From Cellulomonadaceae bacterium (lineage in GTDB: Bacteria; Actinomycetota; Actinomycetes; Actinomycetales; Cellulomonadaceae), in assembly GCA_031256435.1 (NCBI GenBank), contig JAIRQO010000039.1, forward strand, positions 30,167 to 94,166: DNA of 64,000 bases, given 5' to 3'. Below are positions 39,301-48,861 of this stretch, piece after piece. How positions within the stretch are numbered: position 1 is the first letter of the stretch; every line of letters starts with the position of its first letter. Under the pieces are notes generated by a model. The model was not told the origin of the DNA. It made no database searches and was given only the letters and a program-made list of their open reading frames with translations. A program made the translations under genes and the position numbers.

Positions 39301-42300
39301 GTCACGCTGTATGCCCAATGGCAACCGGAACCCACCTACTTTGTGCAGTATGACCTGGCTGGCGGCTCCTACACTGACCCTTCCAGCACTGACCCGTCCG
39401 ATGCGCAGAACACCCTGACCACCATAGCCAAGAAGGACGGCGTTCACGCCAGTGATGCTGACCTGATTCCTGATGTGGACCTCACCCGCGAGGGCTATAC
39501 CTTTGTGGGCTGGAGTGTGGCCTATAACGGCTCCAAAGTGGGGGTGACCAGCACGGACACCTTTGGCTCACTGGCCGCTAACCTCAACGCCGGATACATT
39601 GTGCTCCAAGCGCAATACCAACCCAAGAGTGACTACACCGTGAAGTACAACCTTCAAGGGGGAACGCTTGACGGTGCCACCACAGTTCCTGACCTGGCAG
39701 GTGTGGTGTGGTGGACACAGGAAAGCATTCTCCCCCGCCTCACCCCGGTGCGTTCTGGCTACACGTTCCTGGGTTGGAACACGGCGGCGGACGGCACCGG
39801 CCGCGCAGTGACCACATCGGACAGTTTTGCCAGTGCTGCCGGTCAAGTGGAGCCTGCGGACAACACGTTGACCCTGTACGCCCAGTGGGCAGGGGAAGGC
39901 GTCTACACGGTCCAATACAACGTGGGGATAGGCACCAGTCCCATTGCGAGTGCGCAATACACGGCTACCCCGGATGACATTCAGAACCAAACGGTGGACC
40001 TTCCGGTTCCCCAGGCTCCGGCGGGATACACGTTCAGTTACTGGACTGTGTCCAACAACGGATATGACCAATCGAGTTCTGCTGCCGTAAAGGACGGCAC
40101 CACGTACAGCGCCCTGGCGTACCCCGTGACAGATACCAGCACACCGCCGCAGGTGGTGGACTGGCGTCACACCATCACGCTGACGGCACAGTACGCGGAG
40201 TCCGCAGATTACATCGTTGCCTATGACGGTCAGTGCGCTGACTCTCCGGACATCAGCCCCACCACGGGCGTTGCTTGGACGGACTCCGGTTTTACCCCGG
40301 CCGTCACCTGCCCCGGCAAGAACCTGGTGGGGTGGACGCTCACTCCGGACGGAACGGGCTCCTACGTGCTTCCCACCACGCAGTTCCGGGACCTGGCCCA
40401 GAACACTGAACCCGCAGACGGGACCGTCACTCTCTACGCCCAGTGGTCTGACGCCTCCTTTGTGGTGCAGTATGACCTGGGTGGCATTGCCGCCCCGGAC
40501 GGCTGGCAACCGCAGCGCACCGTGGGCTTCAATGACACCAACCTCATCCCCACGGAAACTCTGGACCGCCTGGGCTACACGCTGACCGGCTGGAAAGTGT
40601 CAGCCAACGGGGCAACAGCCGCACTGGTCACAGATAGCGATTCCTTCGGCACCCTGGCTGCGCCAAACGCACCGTTTATTCGCCTGGAAGCACAATGGGG
40701 TCCCAAGAGTTACGTGGTCAACTATGACCTGAACGATGCGCGCGGCTACACCCGCGCCCACCCGCAAAGCATTGATTCCACCCCGGCCGTGGGCGAGGAC
40801 GGCGCGCTGCGGTGGAACTCCGTGATCCCGTTTGACACGGGTCAGGACACCCCGTGGCGGAACGGGTTCACCTTTGACGGGTGGACGGTATCCATGGTGG
40901 GAGACACCGCTGTGGACGGTGACGGGGCCGTGGTCATCCCGGGTGTCACCAAGTACTCAGACGTGGGCTCCTACACGGATGCCCAGGGTGATGCCATGGA
41001 TGCGGATTCCATCACCATCCAAGCGCAATGGACGGAAAACCCTCCCGTGCCGATTGCCTATTCGGTGATGTGTCTGACCAACAAGGCCAACCCGGTGTAC
41101 CAACCGCTGGCTCACACGCCGTGCGCCACCGTGCAACTCAACAGCACCACCAAGCCGGACCCCAACGTCAACCCGGACCAGGCCACGGACATTGATCAGG
41201 ATGTACCCGATGATGACGTGTCCACCGTGGTGGGTGAAGTTCTCCCCGCGTCCGGCGTTGCCGGTGGTGCGATGGTTGCCCGTAAGCCCGGTCACAAATT
41301 CCTGGGGTGGTACAAGGCAGACCGCGTAGCGCAACTCCTAGCAACCGAAACCCCAGGCGTGTTTGATCCCGATCAGTTGCCGGAAATCCTCAGTGACACC
41401 GATGATCTGGTGTCCGATCAACCCACGTACGTTCCCTCGCGCGTCCCGGTGGATGATGGAGAGGTGTATGAACAGGGTGCCTACGTGGCTCTGTTCCAAG
41501 AACTGCCTGATGTGACCTTGACCTATCAGGCGGTCACGCTGGCCACCGAAGGCACGTGCAACTCCCTGACGTGCCCTGACACCGTGGCTAATGGTGGGTT
41601 TGTCAAGATTGCCTCCGACGATGATGCGGGCATCACCGAGAGCGAATCCGTGGCACCCGCCACGGGTACAGCCGTGGGTAGTGACGCGTTGGTGAAGAAG
41701 GGGTACAAGTTCTGGGGATGGAGCACAGACACGGTTCCGGACACCCGGGCTGATGCAGCCCGCCTGTCAGGCACGGGTCCTGCTGATGACACCACGGCTG
41801 TGTCCACGTTCCTGCCTGCCCGAAACCCGGACGGAACTTACGGAACGCTCGTCACCGCGAGTGACCAGACCGATGAACTGGACCCTGTCACGTACTACGC
41901 CATTTTCTCTGAAGAGGACAACGTGGATCTGTCCTACCGGGCCGTGACACTCTCACCCTCGGGCACCGTGGAATGCGATGGTGTGGACACGGACTCCTGC
42001 GCCGTATCTGGCGGAACCATTGATCACGAAAGTGATTCCGTACCCCCAGCCTCCGGCACGGCCGAGCAGAACACCGCTACGGCGGCATCAGGCTTTGTGT
42101 TCCTGGGATGGTTCAACCGCATCGACGATGGCAGTTACCTGGACCAAACCCCGGTATCCACTGATACCGCCTGGACCCCGCCGCGTGTGTCCGATCTCAA
42201 CGTTGACGGCAACTATGTGGCAGTATTCCAACGTCAGGCCAGCCTCCCCACCGTCGTCGTCACGCAGATTGACAACGTGGCCGTCACCACCTTGGGTGAT

Positions 42301-45300
42301 GTAGCGCTGCGTCCGGATTCGGGTGAGGATGACGTCCCCCTGATCCTGTCAGACAACGCATTTGCCGGCGAGGCATGGCCAGGCACCTTCACGGTGGTTG
42401 TTGACGGCAAGGACACGGGAGTGAAGGTGACGCTTGCCGCACCGTCGGGCGATTCCGACGCGCAGATGGTGACCACGGTAGTGAATTACTACACCGTCAC
42501 GATGTACCGCGATGTAGCAGAGGACCCACTGGTGGCCATCAGCGCGCAGATCTACCTGGCGGGTTCGTCGCACACTATTGCCGATCCCCAAGGCCCCACG
42601 GCGGACCAGTTCTTTGAGGGCTGGACGGACGATCCCACGGCCACGGACCCCAACCCGCAGTACAACCACGGGGACACCATCCAGAACATCACCGCGCCGG
42701 TCACCCTGTACGGCGTGTGGACCACCACCGTGCAGTATTCGGTGACGTATGACGTGAATGGTGCGCAGGCAGGGTCCGTGGAAGATCCCAACTCCACGTA
42801 TGACAAGGATTCCCTGGCGCCGGTTCTTGATGCTCCAGTGAGTGCTGTCACGCCCCCGGACGGCATGACCTTTGCCGGATGGGCCACGAGTTCCGATGCC
42901 ACCACGGCCACGCTGCAACCCGGAACGTCATTCAAGGTCAGCGCTGACACGGTGCTGTACGCCGTGTGGGCACCGCTGGCCGATGGCGTGACACCGTTTG
43001 TAGTGGATCCTGATGCTCCCATGGTGGAGATCACCTACAAGGCCAATGGTGGACGCAACGCTCCCGTGGATCCCTCGGAGTATGAGCAGGGCGAGAGCCT
43101 GATTGTGCTCTCCGGAGACGGCATGGTGGCTCCTGCCGGGATGCACTTTGCTGGGTGGGCGTCCTCGCCGGATGCGTCCAAGGCTGACCCGGGATTGGCG
43201 CCAGGCACCGTGCTGACCGTGGATCAAGCGCTCACCGTATACGCGGTGTGGGTGGAGAACGATCCCGTGGACGTGGGCTACGTCATTGAATGCCGCAACG
43301 GTGATGGCTCTGACAGGCCGGACCCGTCTACCCCGTGCAGCGCGCTGACGTTGCGCAGCGGTGGGAGTGATGGTGGTGGTGACGGCTCTGCTGGCTCTGG
43401 TGATAGCAGCAGCGGCAGCACGAGCGACGACTGGAAGGTCTCGGAAACGGTGGCTCCCCTCACCGGAAAACTCAGCGGCGTGGACCTGAAGGACATCCCC
43501 GGGTACGCCTTCAAGGGGTGGTGGATTTACCCGCAGGACAACATAGAAGGCCTCCCGCCTCTGTCCACGGACGAGACATGGACTCCCCCGCGCAATGCTG
43601 ACGGCACGTATGCTGCCGTGACCTACGTGGCCGTATTCCAAGAAATCCCTGACGCCACGGTGACCTACACCCTGGAATGCCGTAATGCAGATGATTCGGA
43701 CCGCCCGGATCACGGCACTCCCTGTAGCGATTTGACGGTGAACTCCAGTGGAAAGCAGGACCCCTGGACAGTGAGTGAGAGCACTGCCCCCGCCACGGGG
43801 AAGCTTTCAGGTGTGACGCTCGCTGAAATCCCCGGCTACACGTTCCTGGGATGGTGGCAATACCCACAGGATGACCTCCGCACCGAAGCCCCGCTGTCCA
43901 CGGATCTCAACTGGACACCAGGACGTGGCACGGACGGTACGTACACCGATATCACGTACGTAGCGGTTTTCCGAGCGGCTCAGGCACCCACCCTCACCCA
44001 GACGATCGACGATTCTGCGGCGATGTCCCTGGGAGACCGAGTGACCCTGACCATCAACGCGGACCTCCCGTCCCTGCCCGCAGATCAATCGTCCGATGCC
44101 ACGGTGCTGCCCGCAACGCTGTACCGGATAGAGGAAACTCTGCCGGCGCAGTTGGGACTAGTAGATGCGCCTCCGGTGGTCACGCTCGCTTCTGATGGCA
44201 AGGGCTCTGGTGGCAGTGGCTCTGCTGACAGTGGCTCCGGTGACAGCGGCTCGCCGCTGGACCCTGAGGATTATCAGGCCACGGTGGACCCGGAGACCAA
44301 CACGCTCGTGGTCACTCTCACCAAGCAGGGCTTGGCCCAGGCGGCCGAGTGGGCGGCTTCCGGTCAACACCTAAGTGTGGTGTTCCAGGCCACGGTAGTG
44401 CTGACCGGGGACAACACACCAGATCCCAAGGATATTGACGGCTTGATTGCCAGTTCCGCTCAGTTGTTTGTGAACGATCCAAGCACTCCGGCAGCCACGA
44501 GTGAAGCCGATACGCACTTTGGCGGTGTGTCCGTGTACAAGTTCGGCACGGACCTCACCGAGAAGAGTGCAGCCTCCGCTGCCACGGCCAAGGCCTTCAA
44601 CGGCACCACCTTTGAGGTGTTCTCCAAGGCGGATTATGACGCTCACGGATCGCAGGCAACCCCGCTGAAGATTGCCTTGCCTCCGTCCGTGCGTGCCTCG
44701 GTTCAGGCCACTACGGGCAAACCCGCACCGGTGGCTATCAGCGAGTTTGTGGCTGGTCCAGCAGGAATTAACCCGGACCGTAACAGGCCGGATAAGGGCA
44801 ACAACCTCACGGGCTTCAACGCTGACGGCAACGCGGTGATCTGTGGGTTGAAGAACGGCGAGTACTACTTGGTGGAAACCAAAGCGCCGAAGGGGTACAC
44901 GCTCGATCCCGAGCCGATTCCGTTCACCCTCACCCAGGATTTGGACCATGACAGCACCTGGAAAGACACGGCCACATCCGTGGCGGGAGGCGTGAACGCC
45001 GTGATCCGGTACAACGCTCATCACCCCGACGAAATGATTGTGGTGGACCCGGTGGCTAAGGACAAGACTCCTGGCTACGCCGTGGCTCCTGGCGGAGGCA
45101 AGGGCGCCGGTGCTACTGGTGGCCAAGGTTCTGGTGGTGCTGGTGGCCAGGGTTCTGGTGGGCAGGGTTCACAGGGCACCAAATCCCACGGCAAGTCCTC
45201 CGACTCTCCGAAAGACACCTCCTCCACGGCTAAGTCTGCGCATAAGAACGGAGCCTCGAAGTCCGGCTCGCATTCCGGCTCCAAGGCTGCCAAGGGCGCG

Positions 45301-45831
45301 GGTTCTGGGCAGGGTTCTGGGCACGCCGCCAGCGCCGCCAAGGTGGCAAGCATTGCCCAGGCCTCGTGGCCGCTCCTCAACCTCCTGCTGGCGATTGTGG
45401 CCGCCCTGGCTACCCTCGTAACAGGACGGTGGGCGGTGCGTCGTCGCGATGATGACGATGATGATGAGGCCGCCTGTGCTGATCGCCCAGTGGATGCCGA
45501 TGCTTTGGGCGTTGATCGCGACTCCGTTGCACTCGCCTTGGAGGATCAGACCGAGGGTTCCACGCCTGACGAGTCCACGGCTGAGGATTCCACGCGTGAC
45601 AATGCCACGCAGTCTCGCCGAGGTCGCCTCCGCTGGCTCGCACTCTCCGCGTTCCTTGCCGTGGCAGGAATCATCCTGTTCCTGGTGACCGAGGACCTCC
45701 ACGGCCTGATGGTCTGGTGGGATCGGTGGACCATTGTTCACGTTGTCCTGACCGCCGGAGCGGTGGCTGTGCTGGTTCACGTCCTTCGCGCCAGACGAGA
45801 TTCTGCGAGGCGCTCCGCACCCGCAGAATGA
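36358..45831 (+). CDS. Giant surface protein (3157 aa): C-type-lectin-like N-terminal region, many InlB (Listeria-Bacteroides) repeats, SpaA-like domain, 3-TM C-terminus
   Basis: HGYLATITSQAEQRKVY...GWLAGTR...WYWADGPEAW; repeated YTVxYDxxG...GYTFxGWxxxxDGTG...TLYAQW; GLKNGEYYLVETKAPKGY; C-terminal hydrophobic segments. Confidence 0.85.
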   Translation: MKSRFLQSATARVTAACVAALALVIVPVAMPITSLTPAAQAAEVNADNPVIFTVRGGITAGTDAVNYQIVVDGVYDQSYQSFNVIYPDELTIDTSAVTSGIWTISTSENGANTTTSFIMKSGSRTAAQLQQDIQAISFSLTNAGVFPPEGSKVTITASEDKVTAFIDAGGYVHYYVFVPGTTSTYWFTAYNAAHAQTMQDPRYPTDPTKVLHGYLATITSQAEQRKVYNDIATLCGWLAGTRALFGTAPTGYASLAGQRIQDQGSQQPGSANTADIPTTSIPAAGATTVNYDIAVATATTWYWADGPEAWTVYDADTATYTYYPMGMTTVPDDVWVIQDANGQNTYLGSFSDQPTVDNLPAGASVIPDPNRGQPVGNLVFYNKITNATAPAGKAGDPTGNGAPAGVYANWNNPYGVNVDGVAGTGAEPNNSSGEYVTQFAYTGKDLWNDFSYNPSSTVKGYYVEFGGYVGDPLASDLVGSEITTSSEVQMVMPIHVEYRSTATNADGTRRLMTGIGTDSDHFWPYQEHLPYVAYITKELDPTKPTYGTVYFTLPPGYSAYGYEFVGTQEDKDKLTVDADGNVAGFHSLYNQTIRYLFQPDTYTVTFNPNWDGANSSNVTPASKTVLYDTPYGDLATATRKGYTQTGWYACDSAPTDFSVDGCTEVTADSLVPLAGDSHALTLYAGWEVNDSYTVTYDVTTVSDDLGCGPATDIPDKTQVAWTDINLTPGSGLTAPSLADPSDSLTATQTLTSDTIPTRDNCVFTGWDVSENGTAQGVTSTDAYGDVAASDTEPGITLEAQWRRAQYLSVIYHLNGGTTQDPLPDISQPAEIGDFAVNLPTPSRDGYTFSGWRVADNGTHTVTSDDEAFLPGQTTYASIAAKDADGNVIATYVVIEAVWTATDYTVNYDGQAADDSTLSPTSFAAETVTWDEAGVVPPAEGNPERDGYFFMGWNTEKDGTGILAGSSSTYDALAQGDPTVTSVTLYAQWQPEPTYFVQYDLAGGSYTDPSSTDPSDAQNTLTTIAKKDGVHASDADLIPDVDLTREGYTFVGWSVAYNGSKVGVTSTDTFGSLAANLNAGYIVLQAQYQPKSDYTVKYNLQGGTLDGATTVPDLAGVVWWTQESILPRLTPVRSGYTFLGWNTAADGTGRAVTTSDSFASAAGQVEPADNTLTLYAQWAGEGVYTVQYNVGIGTSPIASAQYTATPDDIQNQTVDLPVPQAPAGYTFSYWTVSNNGYDQSSSAAVKDGTTYSALAYPVTDTSTPPQVVDWRHTITLTAQYAESADYIVAYDGQCADSPDISPTTGVAWTDSGFTPAVTCPGKNLVGWTLTPDGTGSYVLPTTQFRDLAQNTEPADGTVTLYAQWSDASFVVQYDLGGIAAPDGWQPQRTVGFNDTNLIPTETLDRLGYTLTGWKVSANGATAALVTDSDSFGTLAAPNAPFIRLEAQWGPKSYVVNYDLNDARGYTRAHPQSIDSTPAVGEDGALRWNSVIPFDTGQDTPWRNGFTFDGWTVSMVGDTAVDGDGAVVIPGVTKYSDVGSYTDAQGDAMDADSITIQAQWTENPPVPIAYSVMCLTNKANPVYQPLAHTPCATVQLNSTTKPDPNVNPDQATDIDQDVPDDDVSTVVGEVLPASGVAGGAMVARKPGHKFLGWYKADRVAQLLATETPGVFDPDQLPEILSDTDDLVSDQPTYVPSRVPVDDGEVYEQGAYVALFQELPDVTLTYQAVTLATEGTCNSLTCPDTVANGGFVKIASDDDAGITESESVAPATGTAVGSDALVKKGYKFWGWSTDTVPDTRADAARLSGTGPADDTTAVSTFLPARNPDGTYGTLVTASDQTDELDPVTYYAIFSEEDNVDLSYRAVTLSPSGTVECDGVDTDSCAVSGGTIDHESDSVPPASGTAEQNTATAASGFVFLGWFNRIDDGSYLDQTPVSTDTAWTPPRVSDLNVDGNYVAVFQRQASLPTVVVTQIDNVAVTTLGDVALRPDSGEDDVPLILSDNAFAGEAWPGTFTVVVDGKDTGVKVTLAAPSGDSDAQMVTTVVNYYTVTMYRDVAEDPLVAISAQIYLAGSSHTIADPQGPTADQFFEGWTDDPTATDPNPQYNHGDTIQNITAPVTLYGVWTTTVQYSVTYDVNGAQAGSVEDPNSTYDKDSLAPVLDAPVSAVTPPDGMTFAGWATSSDATTATLQPGTSFKVSADTVLYAVWAPLADGVTPFVVDPDAPMVEITYKANGGRNAPVDPSEYEQGESLIVLSGDGMVAPAGMHFAGWASSPDASKADPGLAPGTVLTVDQALTVYAVWVENDPVDVGYVIECRNGDGSDRPDPSTPCSALTLRSGGSDGGGDGSAGSGDSSSGSTSDDWKVSETVAPLTGKLSGVDLKDIPGYAFKGWWIYPQDNIEGLPPLSTDETWTPPRNADGTYAAVTYVAVFQEIPDATVTYTLECRNADDSDRPDHGTPCSDLTVNSSGKQDPWTVSESTAPATGKLSGVTLAEIPGYTFLGWWQYPQDDLRTEAPLSTDLNWTPGRGTDGTYTDITYVAVFRAAQAPTLTQTIDDSAAMSLGDRVTLTINADLPSLPADQSSDATVLPATLYRIEETLPAQLGLVDAPPVVTLASDGKGSGGSGSADSGSGDSGSPLDPEDYQATVDPETNTLVVTLTKQGLAQAAEWAASGQHLSVVFQATVVLTGDNTPDPKDIDGLIASSAQLFVNDPSTPAATSEADTHFGGVSVYKFGTDLTEKSAASAATAKAFNGTTFEVFSKADYDAHGSQATPLKIALPPSVRASVQATTGKPAPVAISEFVAGPAGINPDRNRPDKGNNLTGFNADGNAVICGLKNGEYYLVETKAPKGYTLDPEPIPFTLTQDLDHDSTWKDTATSVAGGVNAVIRYNAHHPDEMIVVDPVAKDKTPGYAVAPGGGKGAGATGGQGSGGAGGQGSGGQGSQGTKSHGKSSDSPKDTSSTAKSAHKNGASKSGSHSGSKAAKGAGSGQGSGHAASAAKVASIAQASWPLLNLLLAIVAALATLVTGRWAVRRRDDDDDDEAACADRPVDADALGVDRDSVALALEDQTEGSTPDESTAEDSTRDNATQSRRGRLRWLALSAFLAVAGIILFLVTEDLHGLMVWWDRWTIVHVVLTAGAVAVLVHVLRARRDSARRSAPAE

Positions 45832-45941
45832 CGGGACAAAGGCGCTCCACACCCGCAGAATGACGGGTTGTGTTGAACTGACGAACTTCTTACCTCTCGT
45901 CATTCTGCGGGCCCTCTGGGCCTCGCAGAATCTCGGGGGAA
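45796..45941. repeat. Type B palindromic repeats overlapping the 3' end of the giant gene and the following spacer
   Basis: GAGATTCTGCGAGGCGCTCCGCACCCGCAGAATGACGGG, a partial copy, and inverted GTCATTCTGCGGGCCCTCTGGGCCTCGCAGAATCTC. Confidence 0.88.
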
Positions 45942-45960
45942 GGGCTAGGTAGAACGCGCA

Positions 45961-45989
45961 AGGGCCCCCGCCTTTCGGCAGGGGCCCTG
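45961..45989 (-). terminator. Hairpin terminator downstream of rplA
   Basis: AGGGCCCC-CGCCTTTCGGC-AGGGGCCCT; no T-tract. Confidence 0.6.
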
Positions 45990-46011
45990 ATGCGATGGGT
46001 TTTCCTCGGTG

Positions 46012-46722
46012 CTAGTTGTCCTCGAGGAGGCGTTCCTTGGCGCTGGGGTCCACGGGGATGCCGGGGCCCATCGAGGTGGCAAAGGTGGCCTTGATCAGGT
46101 AGCGACCCTTGGAGGACGTGGGCTTCAAACGCATGACCTCATCCAACGCGGCGGCGTAGTTCTCCACGAGTTGTTCCTCGGTGAAGGAGGCCTTGCCAAT
46201 GATGAAGTTCAGGTTGGCGTGCTTGTCAACGCGGAACTCAATCTTTCCGCCCTTGATGTCAGCAACGGCCTTGGCCACATCCATGGTGACGGTGCCCGTT
46301 TTGGGGTTCGGCATCAAACCACGCGGACCGAGCACGCGGCCCAAACGGCCCACCTTGCCCATGAGGTCCGGGGTTGCTACGGCGGCGTCAAAGTCCACAA
46401 ACCCGCCCTGGACCTTGGCAATCAACTCGTCGCCGCCCACGTAGTCAGCGCCGGCTTCCTTGGCCTCTTCAGCCTTGGCAGCGTTAGCAAACACCAACAC
46501 GGTGGCCGTTTTACCGGTTCCGTGCGGCAGGTTCACCGTACCACGGACCATCTGGTCCGCCTTACGGGGGTCAACGCCCAAGCGGAACGCCACCTCAACG
46601 GTGGAGTCATACTTGGTGATAGCGGTCTCCTTGGCCAGGCGCACAGCCTGGAGCGGGGAGTAGAGGGCGGTGCGGTCAATCTTGGCCGCTGCGGCGCGAT
46701 ACGCCTTGGAGTGTTGTGCCAT
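46012..46722 (-). CDS. rplA: 50S ribosomal protein L1
   Basis: [34 protein letters not shown]...[14 protein letters not shown]. Confidence 0.98.
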   Translation of the reverse strand: MAQHSKAYRAAAAKIDRTALYSPLQAVRLAKETAITKYDSTVEVAFRLGVDPRKADQMVRGTVNLPHGTGKTATVLVFANAAKAEEAKEAGADYVGGDELIAKVQGGFVDFDAAVATPDLMGKVGRLGRVLGPRGLMPNPKTGTVTMDVAKAVADIKGGKIEFRVDKHANLNFIIGKASFTEEQLVENYAAALDEVMRLKPTSSKGRYLIKATFATSMGPGIPVDPSAKERLLEDN

Positions 46723-46839
46723 GGTGGCTCTTCTTTCTTGGTTGTGGTCGTAGCGGGCGGTTGCCCTGCCACTGGGGAGTAACGTTCCCCGGTTCGCTCA
46801 CATTGCTGTGAGATGAGGTGGTGGTGCTATGCATCGAGA

Positions 46840-47013
46840 GGTTTCGACCGTCGGCGCTGCCGCACCTGGCTCAACCGCCCGATTCCCGTGGTTTCGAGAC
46901 GCCCTGCGGGCTCCTCAACCGACGAGACCGCTCACAGTTTATCTGTGAGATGAAGCGGGGGTGCTGAGTATCGAGAGGTTTCGACCGTCGGCGCTGCCGC
47001 GCCTGGCTCAACC
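46840..47013. repeat. Type A repeats and a related variant in the rplK-rplA spacer
   Basis: 46840-46876 and 46977-47013 (GGTTTCGACCGTCGGCGCTGCCGC[A/G]CCTGGCTCAACC) plus 46890-46925 (GGTTTCGAGACGCCCTGCGGGCTCCTCAACCGACGA). Confidence 0.88.
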
Positions 47014-47044
47014 ACCCGAATGCCGCAGGACGCCATCACCTCGC

Positions 47045-47476
47045 TCACAGATCGGTGGTGATTCCCATGGATCGGGCAGTCCCTGCGACGATCTTCATGG
47101 CGGCATCGATGTCATTGGCGTTGAGATCTTCCATCTTGACCTGGGCGATGTCACGCACCTGGTCAACAGTGAGGTTCGCTACCTTGACGGTGTGGGGCGT
47201 TCCGGAACCCTTGGCTACCCCGGCGGCCTTCTTGATGAGCTCGGCGGCGGGCGGGGTTTTGGTGATAAACGTGAACGAGCGGTCCTCGTACACGGTGATC
47301 TCTACCGGGATGACGTTGCCACGCTGGGATTCTGTGGCGGCGTTGTACGCCTTGCAGAACTCCATGATGTTGACGCCGTGCTGACCCAATGCGGGGCCAA
47401 TGGGCGGTGCCGGGTTAGCGGCTCCAGCGTTGATCTGGAGCTTGATTAAGCCAGCTACCTTCTTCTTGGGGGGCAT
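47045..47476 (-). CDS. rplK: 50S ribosomal protein L11
   Basis: [42 protein letters not shown]. Confidence 0.98.
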   Translation of the reverse strand: MPPKKKVAGLIKLQINAGAANPAPPIGPALGQHGVNIMEFCKAYNAATESQRGNVIPVEITVYEDRSFTFITKTPPAAELIKKAAGVAKGSGTPHTVKVANLTVDQVRDIAQVKMEDLNANDIDAAMKIVAGTARSMGITTDL

Positions 47477-47563
47477 GATTGCACCTCATTCTCTGTTCGA
47501 GGGCCTACGCTGCGAGCGATGACCCGGTTGCGGTATTGCAGAGTTTTCCTGGAATCCAGGAAG

Positions 47564-48457
47564 CTATATCTTGGAAACCTGAGTGAATGCTAGTTCAACA
47601 GGGGTCTCGCGGTCAAAGATGCGTACCAGCACCTTCAACCTTTGCGTCACCATGTCAATCTCAGACACCGAGGCGGGCAGGCCCTCAAACGGTCCGTCGT
47701 TCACCGTGACGGACTCGCCTTCGGCAAAGTCAACCTCCAACGGCTTACCGGAGGCAGCAGCGGCCTTGGCTTCCGCCTTCTTCTCCTCGGCCACGGCGGC
47801 TTCCACCATGACGGGGGCGAGCATGGAGTACACCTCGTCAATGCTCAGCGGGATGGGCGCGTGTGCGTTACCCACAAAGCCGGTGACGCCGGGGGTGTGA
47901 CGCACCGCGTTCCATACGGCGTTGCGTTCCTCGGGCTCCATCCAGTCACCCATGTCCAGGCGAACCAGCACGTATCCGGGGATCCGCACGCGGCGCACCT
48001 GCTTCTTCACGGAGTTCTTGATTTCCGTGACCTCTTCCATGGGTACCTGAATCTCATGGATGTACTCCTCCATGTTCAGGGTCTGGATGCGAGTTTCCAG
48101 GTTCTGCTTAACGCGGTTCTCATAACCAGCGTAGGAGTGGATGACGTACCAATCGCCCTCCTGCGCCTCCAGTTCGGCGCGGAATTCTGCGGCGGCGTCC
48201 GAGGTGGGCTCGTCTGCCGGGGCTTCCTCGGTGGGTTCCTCGGTGGTTTCGACCGTCGGCGCATCCGCGCCTGGCTCAACCGCCCCAAGGTCCTCGGTGG
48301 GTTCCTCGGTGGTTTCGACCGTCGGCGCATCCGCGCCTGGCTCAACCACCCGAAGGGCCGCGGCAGCGTCATCCGCGCCTGGCTCAACCGACCGAAGGAC
48401 CTCGGCCGCAACATCGTCGTCGGAAATATCAACGGCGGGCAACACGTTATCGGACAC
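47564..48457 (-). CDS. nusG: Transcription termination/antitermination protein NusG with repeat-rich acidic N-terminal extension
   Basis: [22 protein letters not shown]...VTGFVGN...[17 protein letters not shown] (KOW); N-terminus with repeated VEPGAD([12 protein letters not shown]). Confidence 0.96.
   Translation of the reverse strand: MSDNVLPAVDISDDDVAAEVLRSVEPGADDAAAALRVVEPGADAPTVETTEEPTEDLGAVEPGADAPTVETTEEPTEEAPADEPTSDAAAEFRAELEAQEGDWYVIHSYAGYENRVKQNLETRIQTLNMEEYIHEIQVPMEEVTEIKNSVKKQVRRVRIPGYVLVRLDMGDWMEPEERNAVWNAVRHTPGVTGFVGNAHAPIPLSIDEVYSMLAPVMVEAAVAEEKKAEAKAAAASGKPLEVDFAEGESVTVNDGPFEGLPASVSEIDMVTQRLKVLVRIFDRETPVELAFTQVSKI
48245..48390 (-). repeat. In-frame type A repeat units inside nusG
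   Basis: GGTTTCGACCGTCGGCGCATCCGCGCCTGGCTCAACC at 48245-48281 and 48311-48347, partial at 48370-48390; near-match to the spacer copies at 46977-47013. Confidence 0.92.
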
Positions 48458-48494
48458 AATTCATCCTTTACAGACTTAAATGACGGACGGCGTA

Positions 48495-48746
48495 CTAGCC
48501 GAACAAGTGGAAAACGCCGAGGCCGATGAGGTAGTCCAACAGCCCTACAAAAGCCATCACAATGGCCACGAAGACCAGTACCACGGCGGTGAGGTTGAGC
48601 AGTTCCTTACGGCTGGGCGAGACCACCTTTTTCAGTTCGGCAATCACCTGGCGCACAAACAAGGCGATCCGCGCAAAGATGGACGGCTTGCCCTCTTTGG
48701 ACGCCTTGCCCTTGGCGGTTTTGGCTACGGCGGCGGTATCGCTCAC
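48495..48746 (-). CDS. secE: Preprotein translocase subunit SecE
   Basis: SIFARIALFVRQVIAELKKVVSPSRKELLNLTAVVLVFVAIVMAFVGLLDYLIG; GTG start 48746 with AGGGGAG. Confidence 0.93.
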   Translation of the reverse strand: MSDTAAVAKTAKGKASKEGKPSIFARIALFVRQVIAELKKVVSPSRKELLNLTAVVLVFVAIVMAFVGLLDYLIGLGVFHLFG

Positions 48747-48788
48747 TCGAACTCCCCTTTGTGTGCCGGTCAGTGCTGAACCATTCAG

Positions 48789-48861
48789 CAGGGCGGACAG
48801 GACTCGAACCTGCAACCTACGGTTTTGGAGACCGTTGCGCTACCAATTGTGCCACCGCCCT
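48789..48861 (-). tRNA. tRNA-Trp (CCA)
   Basis: AGGGCGGTGGCACAATTGGTAGCGCAACGGTCTCCAAAACCGTAGGTTGCAGGTTCGAGTCCTGTCCGCCCTG; cloverleaf consistent; upstream of secE. Confidence 0.95.

Noticed and set aside
37195-40509. Long antisense ORFs (398 and 313 aa) inside the giant surface gene
   Set aside because: Same GC-frame shadow effect; repetitive Val/Arg/Gly-rich translations.
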